This document shows positions 1-7,365 of a stretch of DNA of 37,388 bases, piece after piece. The notes below the pieces were generated by a model, which saw only the letters and a list, made by a program, of their open reading frames with translations, searched no databases and was not told where the DNA came from. The DNA is from Candidatus Cloacimonadaceae bacterium (GTDB lineage Bacteria; Cloacimonadota; Cloacimonadia; Cloacimonadales; Cloacimonadaceae): assembly GCA_030693415.1 (NCBI GenBank), contig JAUYAR010000018.1:1-37388 (forward strand), given 5' to 3'. Numbering within the stretch: the first letter of the stretch is position 1; each line of letters begins with the position of its first letter. A program made the position numbers and the translations under genes.

Positions 1-393
1 AAGCAGAGGTAAATTAACTAATGTTGTATTGGCAGTTACAGTAAACGCATTAGATTGCTTGGGGTAATAGAAGTTAACTGTCCCGGGTTGGAACAGCTCG
101 CATTCCACATAGTACTGCCCAGGTGGTAAAGCGGTTGCCACAAAGGTAAACTGCCCGGATGAGATAGGCGCAATTTCCGCAACAAGCCGCAAATTGGCAA
201 CATTGTAAAGTCTTGCTTGGGCAAGGGTGAGGGAGACAATATCTGGATTTGTGTTCAGTGCGACAGATCCATTTACTGTTACCGCAAAAATCTGACCGGT
301 TATTAGCAGGATAGCCGCAACTAAAAGTAGTTGCTTAATCTCCTTGGGTGTGCGGAGTGAGGTAGCTTTGCCTGATAATAATCTTCTCTTCAT
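1..393 (-). CDS. Exported protein, 5' part only (runs off the window)
   Basis: An open frame of 131 codons starts at ATG 393 and reads without a stop to base 1, so the C-terminus lies outside the window. GGAG sits 7 bases before the ATG. The N-terminus has basic residues (MKRR, later KEIK), then a hydrophobic run LLLVAAILLITG ending near QIFA, a convincing signal peptide. The mature part begins VTVNGSVAL and is rich in beta-type sequence, including LPPGQYYVE. This is typical of the small beta-sandwich (carboxypeptidase-regulatory or SpaA-like) modules found in secreted FCB proteins. The full protein is probably a multi-domain surface or secreted protein, but the domain assignment is inference and no enzyme motif is visible. 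Confidence 0.7.
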   Translation of the reverse strand, partial: MKRRLLSGKATSLRTPKEIKQLLLVAAILLITGQIFAVTVNGSVALNTNPDIVSLTLAQARLYNVANLRLVAEIAPISSGQFTFVATALPPGQYYVECELFQPGTVNFYYPKQSNAFTVTANTTLVNLPLL

Positions 394-442
394 TTTGAAT
401 CTCCATTTTATCATTATGGTTTAGGTTTTGCAAAAATTGCAT

Positions 443-481
443 CTCTGATCTTTTCCGCTTCGCTGTCAAGAAAAATCAGAG
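443..481. repeat. Imperfect inverted repeat, possible hairpin
   Basis: CTCTGATCTTTT at 443-454 pairs with AAAAATCAGAG at 471-481, with a single bulged C and a 16-base loop. It lies downstream of the HNH gene and upstream of the exported-protein gene, both on the minus strand. It could be a weak terminator or an RNA processing site. No clean T-run follows it, so the role is open. Confidence 0.4.
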
Positions 482-671
482 TTATCTGATTTTGAAACCT
501 GAACATTCTCTGCAGAAATAATCTGCGCCTTATCAACATTCATCATTTGTCATAAACCTCCTTCGGGAAGGCGTCTTCCCATAAACATCAAACCTCAGAT
601 ATTGCGCATACGACTCACTCGACATGCACACGGGAGCATGATGAAAATGTATCTTGTCTTTGCGTTCCGCT

Positions 672-992
672 CTATGAGCAGATCCACGGATAGGCATTAC
701 CCTTGCGACGGTTATTTTTCCAATGAAGGGGCTGCAGGTTGCCGGGCAAATCTGTTCCGCCTTTTTGTACCGGGATGATGTGATCAATCTCCCAGCCACA
801 GAGCGATGAAGTGTCTCCATAACTGTCAAATTGGATTATGGAACCTAAAACATCGGCTCTCTTTTCGGTGGTACCGAAACCGGATTGATATCTCGCTTTT
901 TCCCACACGTCCCGGATTTCGCGCTCAGAGAAACTCGCACCGTTCGCTTTCATGTTCCGCACGTATTTCCCCTTTGCATCGAGCAAAAACAT
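672..992 (-). CDS. Small HNH endonuclease
   Basis: A 106-aa protein with a complete HNH core: EIDHIIPV around residues 69-75 (His71), then GGTD, NLQPLH (Asn85, His90) and WKNNRRKG (Asn94). This beta-beta-alpha metal fold cuts DNA in many phage, mobile and toxin proteins. Apart from a short helical N-terminal part (residues 20-45) there is no room for a second domain, and no signal peptide is visible, so it should act in the cytoplasm unless delivered by another route. Its ATG overlaps the stop of the exported-peptide gene in TAATG and the ribosome site is poor (AAGGTG, 11 bases away), so translation is probably coupled. The biological target is unknown; it could be a stand-alone nuclease or a toxin-like effector. 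Confidence 0.85.
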   Translation of the reverse strand: MFLLDAKGKYVRNMKANGASFSEREIRDVWEKARYQSGFGTTEKRADVLGSIIQFDSYGDTSSLCGWEIDHIIPVQKGGTDLPGNLQPLHWKNNRRKGNAYPWICS

Positions 993-1204
993 TACAAGTA
1001 ATACACCTTGATTACACCGTCAACGATTACCAGGATGTATTTGCCGGTGGAGTCCTCATAGACCACTTTGATGAGAGGATCACTGATGCATCCGATATAG
1101 ACGGGCAAAGTATAAGGGTCGATGTTCTCATGCTTTGTGTTTCCCAGCAGGTTGCCCATTCCAAGCAGCAGGAACAACACGGTCGTAGCTAAAAGTTTTT
1201 TCAT
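992..1204 (-). CDS. Small exported protein of unknown function
   Basis: A 70-aa protein with signal peptide MKKLLATTVLFLLLG, followed by about 50 residues. These end in a beta-strand-rich stretch (IKVVYEDSTGKYILVIVDG). AAGGAG lies 7 bases before the ATG. It is translationally joined to the HNH nuclease gene (TAATG) and follows the sigma-factor-like gene. One cysteine (residue 39) is present but no lipobox. I recognise no family. The tight coupling with the nuclease suggests a joint role, for example an envelope partner or an immunity-type protein, but that is speculation. Confidence 0.65.
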   Translation of the reverse strand: MKKLLATTVLFLLLGMGNLLGNTKHENIDPYTLPVYIGCISDPLIKVVYEDSTGKYILVIVDGVIKVYYL

Positions 1205-1290
1205 TTCAAAACTCCTTTATTTTTATACACGTATAGTGTGAGATAAAGGAAAAGTGTCGGTACCAATAGCGTGGAAATGATTGTCTGGTA
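1201..1290 (-). other. Hydrophobic reading frame, possible small membrane peptide or frameshifted tail
   Basis: In the frame -1 to the sigma-like gene, codons past that gene's stop encode a polar stretch. A clear membrane-type segment (IISTLLVPTLFLYLTLYVY) and a basic end (KNKGVLK) follow. The TGA overlaps the next ATG as ATGA. No ATG or GTG start with a ribosome site exists in this frame; the only long version begins at a TTG at 1404, inside the upstream gene. It is therefore either a chance frame, a membrane tail once attached to the sigma-like protein and lost by an indel, or a peptide with an unusual start. Confidence 0.2.
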
Positions 1291-1295
1291 ATCAG

Positions 1296-2375
1296 CTACG
1301 ATAGGTTGAAAATAGTCTGTGGCAAGGTCATTTTCCCTGTTTCGATCTCCGGTTCTTTGCCTTCCCGAATGGGGATCATTGACGCAAGACGGTGGCGCTT
1401 GCAAGTCCTGATCAGTATCCGATTTGCTTTGCTAATAAATATCTCGAGCGAGATCATGATTGAATTCACCCCGTCGGCGTTATCAAATAGATAGACCCGA
1501 TAACGGTTGTCGCCCACAGGCGTGATGCCCCAATCGAAGACATTTTGCACTCCGTCAAACACGTCACCGTATTTGCGCAGAAATTCCGTATGGTTGGTTT
1601 CGCGTTGCCGGGAGATGGCATTTGCCTTGCAAAGATCGACCAGCTTGCCCAAAAAACGTCTGATCGCCTTATATTTCTCATAAGTGAGAATCTGCGGTGT
1701 GCTGTCCCAGCCATGCGCTTTGAGGTAAGAGGCTTTGAAGTTGTGCCGGATCCGAACACTCTGTTCTCTCGCGCAGGCATAGCTGTTTTTGGTCGCGGCT
1801 GCATATTGCTTCAGGTCTTTGTATTGCATCATCTGTTGATATTGGCGCAAGTCCTTTCCGGCGAGATACTTGATGGCGCTTGGCTGATTGATGCTTTCCA
1901 AAGCTGGCAGTTCGTGCTCGAGGACTTGAACCGCGATCTGCTCTTCACGGATGAGCTCGGAAACGAGCTTTTCGTTTCGAATCTCGTCCCGGATGTTCCG
2001 AATGATGAGATTGAGAGTGACCTTGTGCAGCCAGCCCTTGATAAATTGTTTGGGAGTATTGGATTTGAGCAGGATGATCATCGCGTCTTGAGCGATCTCA
2101 TCCGCCAGATCAGGTTTTCCGGTGTGTCTGAGGGCAAGCGAGAAACTATATCTGCGCAGCTCGGTAAAATAGGTTTCGATCGCGGCGCGGGTTTGATATT
2201 CCGATGATTCTGAGCTCCTTGATAAACCTTTCCCCGCCTTTCTTAACATGTACTGATTTGTAATATCTGTGGCATAATCACGCGTACCGGCTTCTGAGCC
2301 CAGCCGTGAATGTACTTTCCGGTATAACTGCTCATAGCTCGGGTCGTTTGTCTCAAGTGCGGACATATTAAACAT
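1296..2375 (-). CDS. ECF-like sigma factor (sigma-70 family) with extra C-terminal domain
   Basis: A 359-aa protein counted from ATG 2375 (MFNMSA), chosen because GAGG lies 6 bases upstream; a longer frame to 2417 lacks a ribosome site. Residues about 66-135 match sigma region 2, with KPDLADEIAQDAM, then FIKGWLHKVTLNL and a basic helix. Residues about 175-216 (DLKQYAAATKN, then REQSVRIRHNF) look like the region 4 helix-turn-helix. The last ~120 residues, including FDWGITPVGDNRYRVYLFD, form an additional domain I cannot name. The length is well above the ~190 aa of simple ECF factors. It should direct RNA polymerase to a special promoter set, plausibly including the genes just downstream. No anti-sigma factor is evident. 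Confidence 0.7.
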   Translation of the reverse strand: MFNMSALETNDPSYEQLYRKVHSRLGSEAGTRDYATDITNQYMLRKAGKGLSRSSESSEYQTRAAIETYFTELRRYSFSLALRHTGKPDLADEIAQDAMIILLKSNTPKQFIKGWLHKVTLNLIIRNIRDEIRNEKLVSELIREEQIAVQVLEHELPALESINQPSAIKYLAGKDLRQYQQMMQYKDLKQYAAATKNSYACAREQSVRIRHNFKASYLKAHGWDSTPQILTYEKYKAIRRFLGKLVDLCKANAISRQRETNHTEFLRKYGDVFDGVQNVFDWGITPVGDNRYRVYLFDNADGVNSIMISLEIFISKANRILIRTCKRHRLASMIPIREGKEPEIETGKMTLPQTIFNLS

Positions 2376-2400
2376 ATCTTTCCTCATACAACATAGCGCA

Positions 2401-2428
2401 AGGATAAACGCATACAAAAACTTGTCAA
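2401..2428 (-). promoter_or_regulatory. Candidate sigma-70-type promoter of the sigma-like gene
   Basis: On the minus strand a perfect TTGACA (2428-2423) is followed after 16 bases by TATCCT (2406-2401). The ATG of the sigma-like gene lies 26 bases further on. Confidence 0.4.
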
Positions 2429-2470
2429 GCAGAATTATCCCAGTTTTTCATATTTATTGATATCCTATAG

Positions 2471-2581
2471 TCATTTGAGCATAGTGCACTTGCCACTGAT
2501 AGTCTGCATGGCTGATTTGAAACGAATGTGGTAGATGCCGCTGACAGCAGTTTCACCTTTTCGGTTCATGCCGTTCCACTG
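2471..2581 (-). other. Detached C-terminal end of a T9SS sorting domain, in frame after an amber codon
   Basis: Directly after the TAG at 2584-2582 the same frame stays open for 36 codons to a TGA at 2473-2471. It reads QWNGMNRKGETAVSGIYHIR and ends TMLK. This is the standard second half of a Por-secretion-system C-terminal sorting domain (WNG...G..V.SGIY.....) and continues the first half found at the end of the upstream cyclophilin. The TAG is therefore a nonsense change, a sequencing error or a read-through site. Confidence 0.75.
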
Positions 2582-3562
2582 CTACGTGTTCATGCCTATG
2601 GCAGAGAGGAATGCGGTTTCACGATGGATGATTCGACCCCTGAGATCGAACACCTCTATATCAAATAATCCCGGTTCGGCAGTAGTAAAACTTGCTTTGA
2701 TTCCGCTTTTGGAAGGATTGGGGTGAATGTGCAGAATCTGGGGAATCTGGGGAACTGTCTCATCCGAGATTGCTGAGCCGACCACGAGGCTCCAATTGAT
2801 TGTATGCTGCCAGTCGTCGCTGCTGACGGTGCATTGCACCTGATGGTTTCCGCTTTGGCTGAAGACAGTTTCAAAGATAAAGTCATCGAAATTAGTCGAG
2901 GGAGTTCCATCCACCGACCAGTTGAAATGCAGCGGCGAATGGTTTGCAACCGCTTCCACGATAAACATTTGGGGGATTCCCGCGGAGCAATAGATCGTCT
3001 CGGTTGGGGAGGGCGAGATATTTACGATAGACAGATCAAGTATGCTCAGCGTGTTTATCGTGACCGGCGTGAGGGGAAGATTATTGGCGTTCGTAGGCAC
3101 TGCTCCGATGGCGAGGACGTTTGCGAGCCCTTCAATCACCTTTCCAAAGACGGCATAATTTCCATTGAGATGAGGCTGCGGTGCCAGAGTAAAGTAGTAT
3201 TGCGAGCCGGCAGAGTTTGGCGCATTGGTTCTCGCCATGGCAAGGATGCCGGCTTGGTTGTGATTGAGATCGGGATGAAACTCATCCATGATCGTGTAGC
3301 CCGGTCCCCCATAACCAGTTCCGTAAGGACAGCCGTCTTGAATGACGAATCCGTTGATCACCCGGTGAAAGATCAACCCATTGTAGAATCCGCTGTTGGT
3401 TAGAGAGATAAAGTTGTTTGCAGTGATCGGTACCAGATCGTTATAGAGCTCAACGGTAAAAGAGCCCATGGATGTGTTCCAACGGGCGAAACGCAAGGCA
3501 CAGAGCGGGCTCGCCGCCAACAGCGCCAGTATCAATACAATGATATAAAACCTGATCTTCAT
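2582..3562 (-). CDS. Secreted cyclophilin-type peptidyl-prolyl isomerase, C-terminal sorting domain interrupted
   Basis: 326 aa from ATG 3562; GAGGTG lies 5 bases before it, and a TTG four codons upstream is a worse start. Signal peptide at residues 1-22. Residues about 27-175 are a cyclophilin domain, with IFHRV (catalytic-type Arg67), SAGSQYYFTL (Gln121) and NYAVFGKV. It should catalyse cis-trans isomerisation of prolyl bonds outside the cytoplasm. Residues about 190-260 look like a PKD/Ig-type beta module. The end (IHPNPSKSG, then FDIEVFDLRGRI) is the first half of a T9SS type A sorting domain, cut by TAG at 2584-2582. The missing half follows in frame to 2471. Without it, outer-membrane secretion and anchoring should fail, while the isomerase itself could remain active in the periplasm. 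Confidence 0.85.
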   Translation of the reverse strand: MKIRFYIIVLILALLAASPLCALRFARWNTSMGSFTVELYNDLVPITANNFISLTNSGFYNGLIFHRVINGFVIQDGCPYGTGYGGPGYTIMDEFHPDLNHNQAGILAMARTNAPNSAGSQYYFTLAPQPHLNGNYAVFGKVIEGLANVLAIGAVPTNANNLPLTPVTINTLSILDLSIVNISPSPTETIYCSAGIPQMFIVEAVANHSPLHFNWSVDGTPSTNFDDFIFETVFSQSGNHQVQCTVSSDDWQHTINWSLVVGSAISDETVPQIPQILHIHPNPSKSGIKASFTTAEPGLFDIEVFDLRGRIIHRETAFLSAIGMNT

Positions 3563-3638
3563 GATCCACCTCAAGCATATATGCTATTTGTTTCACATGA
3601 TACAGAAGAGACGTTTTATGGCAAGCTTTTTTTGGGGG

Positions 3639-3662
3639 GTAGCGCAGGATGCCGATCCTGCG
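3639..3662 (+). repeat. REP-like hairpin, copy R1
   Basis: GTAG (3639-3642) is followed by a perfect 8-bp stem, CGCAGGAT/ATCCTGCG, closed by a GCCG loop. The GTAG foot is the hallmark of REP sequences mobilised by REP-associated Y1 transposases. It lies 3' of speE and faces copy R2. Confidence 0.75.
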
Positions 3663-3695
3663 GATTGAAAACCGGTCAACCATAATTATCGTTTC

Positions 3696-3719
3696 CGCAG
3701 CAACGGCATGCTGCGCTAC
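3696..3719 (-). repeat. REP-like hairpin, copy R2
   Basis: Read on the minus strand: GTAG, then CGCAGCAT, loop GCCG, TTGCTGCG, with one T-T mismatch next to the loop. It is inverted relative to R1, 33 bases away, giving a BIME-like head-to-head pair between speE and the cyclophilin gene. Confidence 0.7.
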
Positions 3720-3731
3720 ACAACGAACCTT

Positions 3732-4583
3732 TTATCCGATTAGCGCTTTGGCGAATTGGGGCAGGGCAAAGCAAGCGCGATGGATATCCGCGTTATAGTA
3801 TTTCAGCTCTCCCGAATACTCATTAATACGCGGGAAAACATCTTTGGCAAATGGATCGTGGACTTTTGACGCCATCTGATACATCCACAGCCCAGCTTGA
3901 TAGGTTTGGATCGCGGCTGTGTATGCATAGACGGCAGGAAAGATCGATCTCAGGCTTTGATTGCTTTTTCTGATAACCTTTTGCAGATCGGGGATATAGG
4001 GGCTTTCGCTCTGAATGCAGAGCATGCCGTCCGGCTTCAGTGAATCGAAACAATTTTGATAGAAATCGGTGTGAAAAAGCCCTTCCGCGGGTCCGACCGG
4101 ATCGGTGGAATCCACCAAAATGACGTCGAAAGCAGCCATGTTTTGTTTCAGATACTCGATTCCATCGCGGAAGATCAAGCTTGCCCGCGGATCTTGTTCT
4201 GAGGCGGTCAGTTCGGGAAAATACTTGCGGGAAACGCGGGTGACCATCTCATCGATCTCCACCTGCGTGGCTTGTTTGACCCCTGGATGGGAAAGCACGC
4301 GTTTCAGCGTTCCGCAATCTCCACCGCCAATTATCAGCACCCTTTCCGGTCGAGGATGAGTGAACAGCGTGGGATGGCAAAGCATTTCGTGATAGACGAA
4401 TTCATCAACGGTGGTGAGCATCAACACTCCGTCCAACAGCATGACGGTGCCAAAATCCGGGGTGTCGATGATCTCGATCTTTTGATAGACGCTCTCCTCA
4501 ACGTGCAAACTTTTTATCACGGCAAAGGTCAATCCGCGTCCCGGACTGTGAAAGTCTGTGTGCCAGCGAGCGGAATCGCTCAA
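3732..4583 (-). CDS. speE: Spermidine synthase (polyamine aminopropyltransferase)
   Basis: A 283-aa enzyme that moves the aminopropyl group of decarboxylated S-adenosylmethionine onto putrescine (or a related amine) in the cytoplasm. Visible motifs: FHSPGRGLTF near the N-terminus, IIGGGDCG (86-91) as the nucleotide-binding loop, QVEIDEMV (107-114), and DSTDPVGPAEGLF (158-170) with catalytic Asp158. The loop usually reads GGGDGG, so the Cys at 90 is a mild oddity. Length is normal. The start is a TTG at 4583 overlapping the speD stop (TTGA); it places the conserved N-terminus correctly and no better ATG exists. It forms an operon with speD, which supplies its substrate. Confidence 0.95.
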   Translation of the reverse strand: MSDSARWHTDFHSPGRGLTFAVIKSLHVEESVYQKIEIIDTPDFGTVMLLDGVLMLTTVDEFVYHEMLCHPTLFTHPRPERVLIIGGGDCGTLKRVLSHPGVKQATQVEIDEMVTRVSRKYFPELTASEQDPRASLIFRDGIEYLKQNMAAFDVILVDSTDPVGPAEGLFHTDFYQNCFDSLKPDGMLCIQSESPYIPDLQKVIRKSNQSLRSIFPAVYAYTAAIQTYQAGLWMYQMASKVHDPFAKDVFPRINEYSGELKYYNADIHRACFALPQFAKALIG

Positions 4584-4969
4584 GCGCCCTCCGGCTTGTG
4601 CATTAGCTTGGCGCCATGAGTGTCAAAGAGACCGCGTTTGAGTTCCATCTTGCTGGAGTGCTTGCTCTTAAAGGCATCTTTGAGATGATTGAACAGCGCC
4701 CAGGGATCGATGGTCTCGCCGCAAGTGAAGATATCCACGGCGGCGTATCCATATTCGGGCCAGGTGTGAATTGCCACGTGGGATTCAGCGATTACGACGA
4801 CGCCGCTCACGCCAAATGGCGAGAAAGAATGAAAGGTATGGGAGACGACGGTTGCCTGTCCGATTTCGCAGGCTTTGATCATCGCTTCGGCGATGTATTT
4901 TTCGTCCTTCAATATCTCTGTATCGCATTCGTAGAATTCCACGAGTATTTGTATTCCAAGTGCTTGCAT
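4580..4969 (-). CDS. speD: S-adenosylmethionine decarboxylase proenzyme (short bacterial class)
   Basis: A 129-aa pyruvoyl-dependent enzyme that makes decarboxylated SAM for spermidine synthesis. The self-cleavage motif AESHVAIHTWPE is present. Cleavage should fall between Glu62 and Ser63, with Ser63 becoming the pyruvoyl group; His68 and Cys83 (in DIFTCG) are the processing and proton-donor residues, at the same numbers as in the Thermotoga maritima enzyme. AGAGGAA precedes the ATG by 5 bases. It overlaps speE downstream, and a 55-aa ORF lies upstream in the same orientation. Confidence 0.95.
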   Translation of the reverse strand: MQALGIQILVEFYECDTEILKDEKYIAEAMIKACEIGQATVVSHTFHSFSPFGVSGVVVIAESHVAIHTWPEYGYAAVDIFTCGETIDPWALFNHLKDAFKSKHSSKMELKRGLFDTHGAKLMHKPEGA

Positions 4970-5018
4970 TAGATTCCTCTTATGTGTTTATTAATCAGCG
5001 GATTTGGGTGAGATTGTC

Positions 5019-5078
5019 AGAACAGGGTAAAGTAAACTTGTTCTAACGGTCCGGATTGGCTTTACTGCCAAGTGGCAG
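5019..5078 (-). promoter_or_regulatory. Two small inverted repeats in the speD leader
   Basis: Between the 55-aa ORF and speD there are two short inverted repeats: CTGCC/GGCAG (5065-5078, 4-base loop) and AGAACA/TGTTCT (5019-5024 and 5039-5044). Neither is followed by a T-run. They could fold in the mRNA and affect speD translation; the role is inference. Confidence 0.3.
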
Positions 5079-5083
5079 CTTTC

Positions 5084-5251
5084 TTAGCTGATGCGGCTGT
5101 GAGAGGTGCTTGAAGGTTCCAATGTCGCGTTAAATGCTGAGAGCATAACAAGAACCTCCTTATCGTCAAGCTTCTCGGAGAGACGATCGAGCAGCCGTTC
5201 GGGATTGGCTTCTTTGTTATATCGCAGGTGCGTTATCGAGGACTTTTTCAC
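5084..5251 (-). CDS. Small ORF (55 aa) at the head of the speDE operon
   Basis: A GTG at 5251 has a strong AAAGGAG 5 bases upstream and opens a 55-codon frame beginning (M)KKSSITHLRYNK. A charged helix (ERLLDRLSEKLDDKEVLVML) and a serine-rich end follow. There is no signal peptide or membrane segment. A good promoter lies 30-57 bases upstream, and speD starts 115 bases downstream on the same strand. I recognise no family. It may be a small cytoplasmic protein or a leader peptide tuning speD expression. The ribosome site and amphipathic helix favour real translation. Confidence 0.6.
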   Translation of the reverse strand: MKKSSITHLRYNKEANPERLLDRLSEKLDDKEVLVMLSAFNATLEPSSTSHSRIS

Positions 5252-5280
5252 GGCTACTCCTTTCTTGATTTTATGCGCCC

Positions 5281-5308
5281 ATTTTTGAGAAGGCGGTTTT
5301 TCTGTCAA
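5281..5308 (-). promoter_or_regulatory. Candidate promoter of the 55-aa ORF-speD-speE operon
   Basis: Minus-strand TTGACA (5308-5303), a 16-base spacer, and AAAAAT (5286-5281). The GTG start is 30 bases downstream. The spacing matches the candidate promoter at 2401-2428. Confidence 0.45.
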
Positions 5309-5370
5309 GCAAGAAAATCTCTTGACTCAGAGCATGAGGATAAAAAGCCTGACCAAAAGGGAGAAAACGC

Positions 5371-7344
5371 ATGTGCGGAATCAGCGGAATATACTGTCTT
5401 GACGCGAGAGCTGGAATCGATGGTGCAATGCTTGAACGAATGACCGGTTTGATCAAACACCGGGGACCGGACGACGAAGGATATCTGGATATCCATCGTG
5501 GAGAAGCGCGTCATTACCGAGGACATGACAGCATCAGCGAATTTGATAATCTGCCCAGTTTGCCCCAAAAACTTGCCGCCACCCTCGCTTTCGGCTTCCG
5601 CCGTCTTTCAATTCTTGATCTCAGCGCTGCCGGACATCAACCGATGAGCGACAATAAACATGGTCTGCACATCGTTTTCAACGGAGAAATCTATAACCAT
5701 GTCGAGCTGCGCGAGGAACTGAAAGCGCTTGGCTACGAATTTGTCAGCGGATCGGACACCGAGGTGATCCTCAAAGCCTATCATGCTTGGAAAGATGCTT
5801 GCTTGCAAAGATTTAACGGTATCTGGGCATTCGCGCTTTGGGATGCCGAAGCCGGACGCCTATTTTGTGCGCGCGACCGATTTGGCGTGAAGCCGTTCTA
5901 TTACAAGGTTATAGGTAAAAAACTCGTCTTCGGCTCCGAGATCAAGCAATTGGTCGATGCCGATGACCAAAAAGACCTGAATCTGCCGATGCTCTTGCGC
6001 GGCATGAAGATAAACGGCATGCTCGCATACGGGGAAGAGACCTATTTCAAAAATATCAAAGCCCTGCGCCCGGGACATTTTCTTTCGGTAAACAACGGCA
6101 AGATAGAGACCAAAGAGTATTATACACTTGACCCAGAGACCTTTGAAAGCAGCAAATTGAGCTTTGAAGATGCCGCGCAACGCTATCGGGAACTCTTTCT
6201 CGATGCCGTGCGTCTGCAGCTCAGAGCAGACATTGAAGTGGGAAGCTGTCTCAGCGGCGGTCTTGATTCATCCGCCATCGTTAGCGCGGCATCATCAATG
6301 ACTGAAAAACCTCTGAAAACTTTTTCCGCCTGGTTTGGCGAGGTTCCCGCTCTGGATGAAAGAAAATGGATCAAAGAGGTTTGCCGATCCGCAGGCTGCG
6401 TATCCCATCTCGTTTCTCCATCCGCGGCAGCGGCAATGGCGGATTTTTCCGATGCCGCTTTCTATAACGATCTGCCTCTGGGAGCTGGTTTTGCCGCTCA
6501 GCACGCGGTGATGAAACTTGCTCAGGCTCAAGGGATCAAAGTTCTTTTGGATGGACAAGGCAGCGACGAACTCAGCGGCGGCTACCGTCATGCCCAATAC
6601 CGCTATTTTGCGGATTTGATCAGACGCGGAGAGCTAAAAACGCTTCCGTCACAGCTTGGCTCATACTTAGCGGGAAAGAATGCCGCTGATAAAGTCTCAA
6701 GCCTTATCAAGATCGCGCTTTCCGGCATCTTCAGCGAGAGGAAACTCTATGGCTATGAACTGAAACACCTGCGTTTTGATCCCTTTGTTCCACATTTTAC
6801 TCTAAAAGCCCTCAAATCATCCCAAGGCAATATCTTCACAGAGATCAAAGATTTCGCCCCCGGCAAGCTTTCCTCGTTCCTGTATAATATGATCTACACG
6901 ACTTCGCTGCAGACCCTGTTGCATTATGAAGACCGCATGTCCATGGCGGCGGGCATCGAAAGCCGTGTGCCGTTTCTCGATCACCGTTTGGTGGAGCTGG
7001 TTTTTTCCCTGCCTTCAAGCTATAAAATCAAACCTCCTCAGGGCAAGCTAATCCACCGTGCCGCCATGCAAAGCATCGTTCCCGAGGCAATCTTCAAACG
7101 CAGGGACAAATCCATCTTCGGCGCACCCTTCCATCAATTGTGGATGCGAAACCAACTCAAGGACGAGATCGGTTCGCTGTTCACAGACCATGTTTTCCGT
7201 GGGCGCGGCATCTGGAATCTGCCATTGATCAACGCCCGCTGGCAGAGCTATCTCAAAGGCGATAACTCACAGGCGGAGATGCTCTTCAACATCCTTTCCG
7301 CGGAAATCTGGTTTCGCCGCATGATCGACCAAACAATCAAATGA
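5371..7344 (+). CDS. asnB: Asparagine synthetase, glutamine-hydrolysing
   Basis: A 657-aa class II glutamine amidotransferase fused to an ATP-dependent synthetase. It makes asparagine from aspartate, glutamine and ATP. The start MCGISGIY leaves Cys2 as the N-terminal nucleophile once Met is removed; AAGGGAG lies 7 bases upstream. Residues ~1-230 are the glutaminase domain, with RGPDDEG, FGFRRLSILD, FNGEIYN and SGSDTEVI. The synthetase domain holds the pyrophosphate loop LSGGLDSS (294-301) and LLDGQGSDELSGGY. The C-terminal part keeps HYEDRMSM and ESRVPFLDHRLVE. Length is typical of the ~610-660 aa family. The gene is divergent from the speDE operon and followed after 21 bases by a lipoprotein gene. 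Some family members amidate other molecules, but the motifs fit standard AsnB. Confidence 0.93.
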   Translation: MCGISGIYCLDARAGIDGAMLERMTGLIKHRGPDDEGYLDIHRGEARHYRGHDSISEFDNLPSLPQKLAATLAFGFRRLSILDLSAAGHQPMSDNKHGLHIVFNGEIYNHVELREELKALGYEFVSGSDTEVILKAYHAWKDACLQRFNGIWAFALWDAEAGRLFCARDRFGVKPFYYKVIGKKLVFGSEIKQLVDADDQKDLNLPMLLRGMKINGMLAYGEETYFKNIKALRPGHFLSVNNGKIETKEYYTLDPETFESSKLSFEDAAQRYRELFLDAVRLQLRADIEVGSCLSGGLDSSAIVSAASSMTEKPLKTFSAWFGEVPALDERKWIKEVCRSAGCVSHLVSPSAAAAMADFSDAAFYNDLPLGAGFAAQHAVMKLAQAQGIKVLLDGQGSDELSGGYRHAQYRYFADLIRRGELKTLPSQLGSYLAGKNAADKVSSLIKIALSGIFSERKLYGYELKHLRFDPFVPHFTLKALKSSQGNIFTEIKDFAPGKLSSFLYNMIYTTSLQTLLHYEDRMSMAAGIESRVPFLDHRLVELVFSLPSSYKIKPPQGKLIHRAAMQSIVPEAIFKRRDKSIFGAPFHQLWMRNQLKDEIGSLFTDHVFRGRGIWNLPLINARWQSYLKGDNSQAEMLFNILSAEIWFRRMIDQTIK

Positions 7345-7365
7345 CACTACCTTTCGGAGCATAAT

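Noticed and set aside
533-829. A 98-codon minus-strand frame overlapping the HNH gene.
   Set aside because: It reads the HNH gene in another frame, has no ribosome site and shows no recognisable pattern.
2582-2584. Global reassignment of TAG to a sense codon.
   Set aside because: ribD (32572-32574) and the cupin gene (33051-33053) end in TAG at natural C-termini, so TAG acts as stop in this genome.
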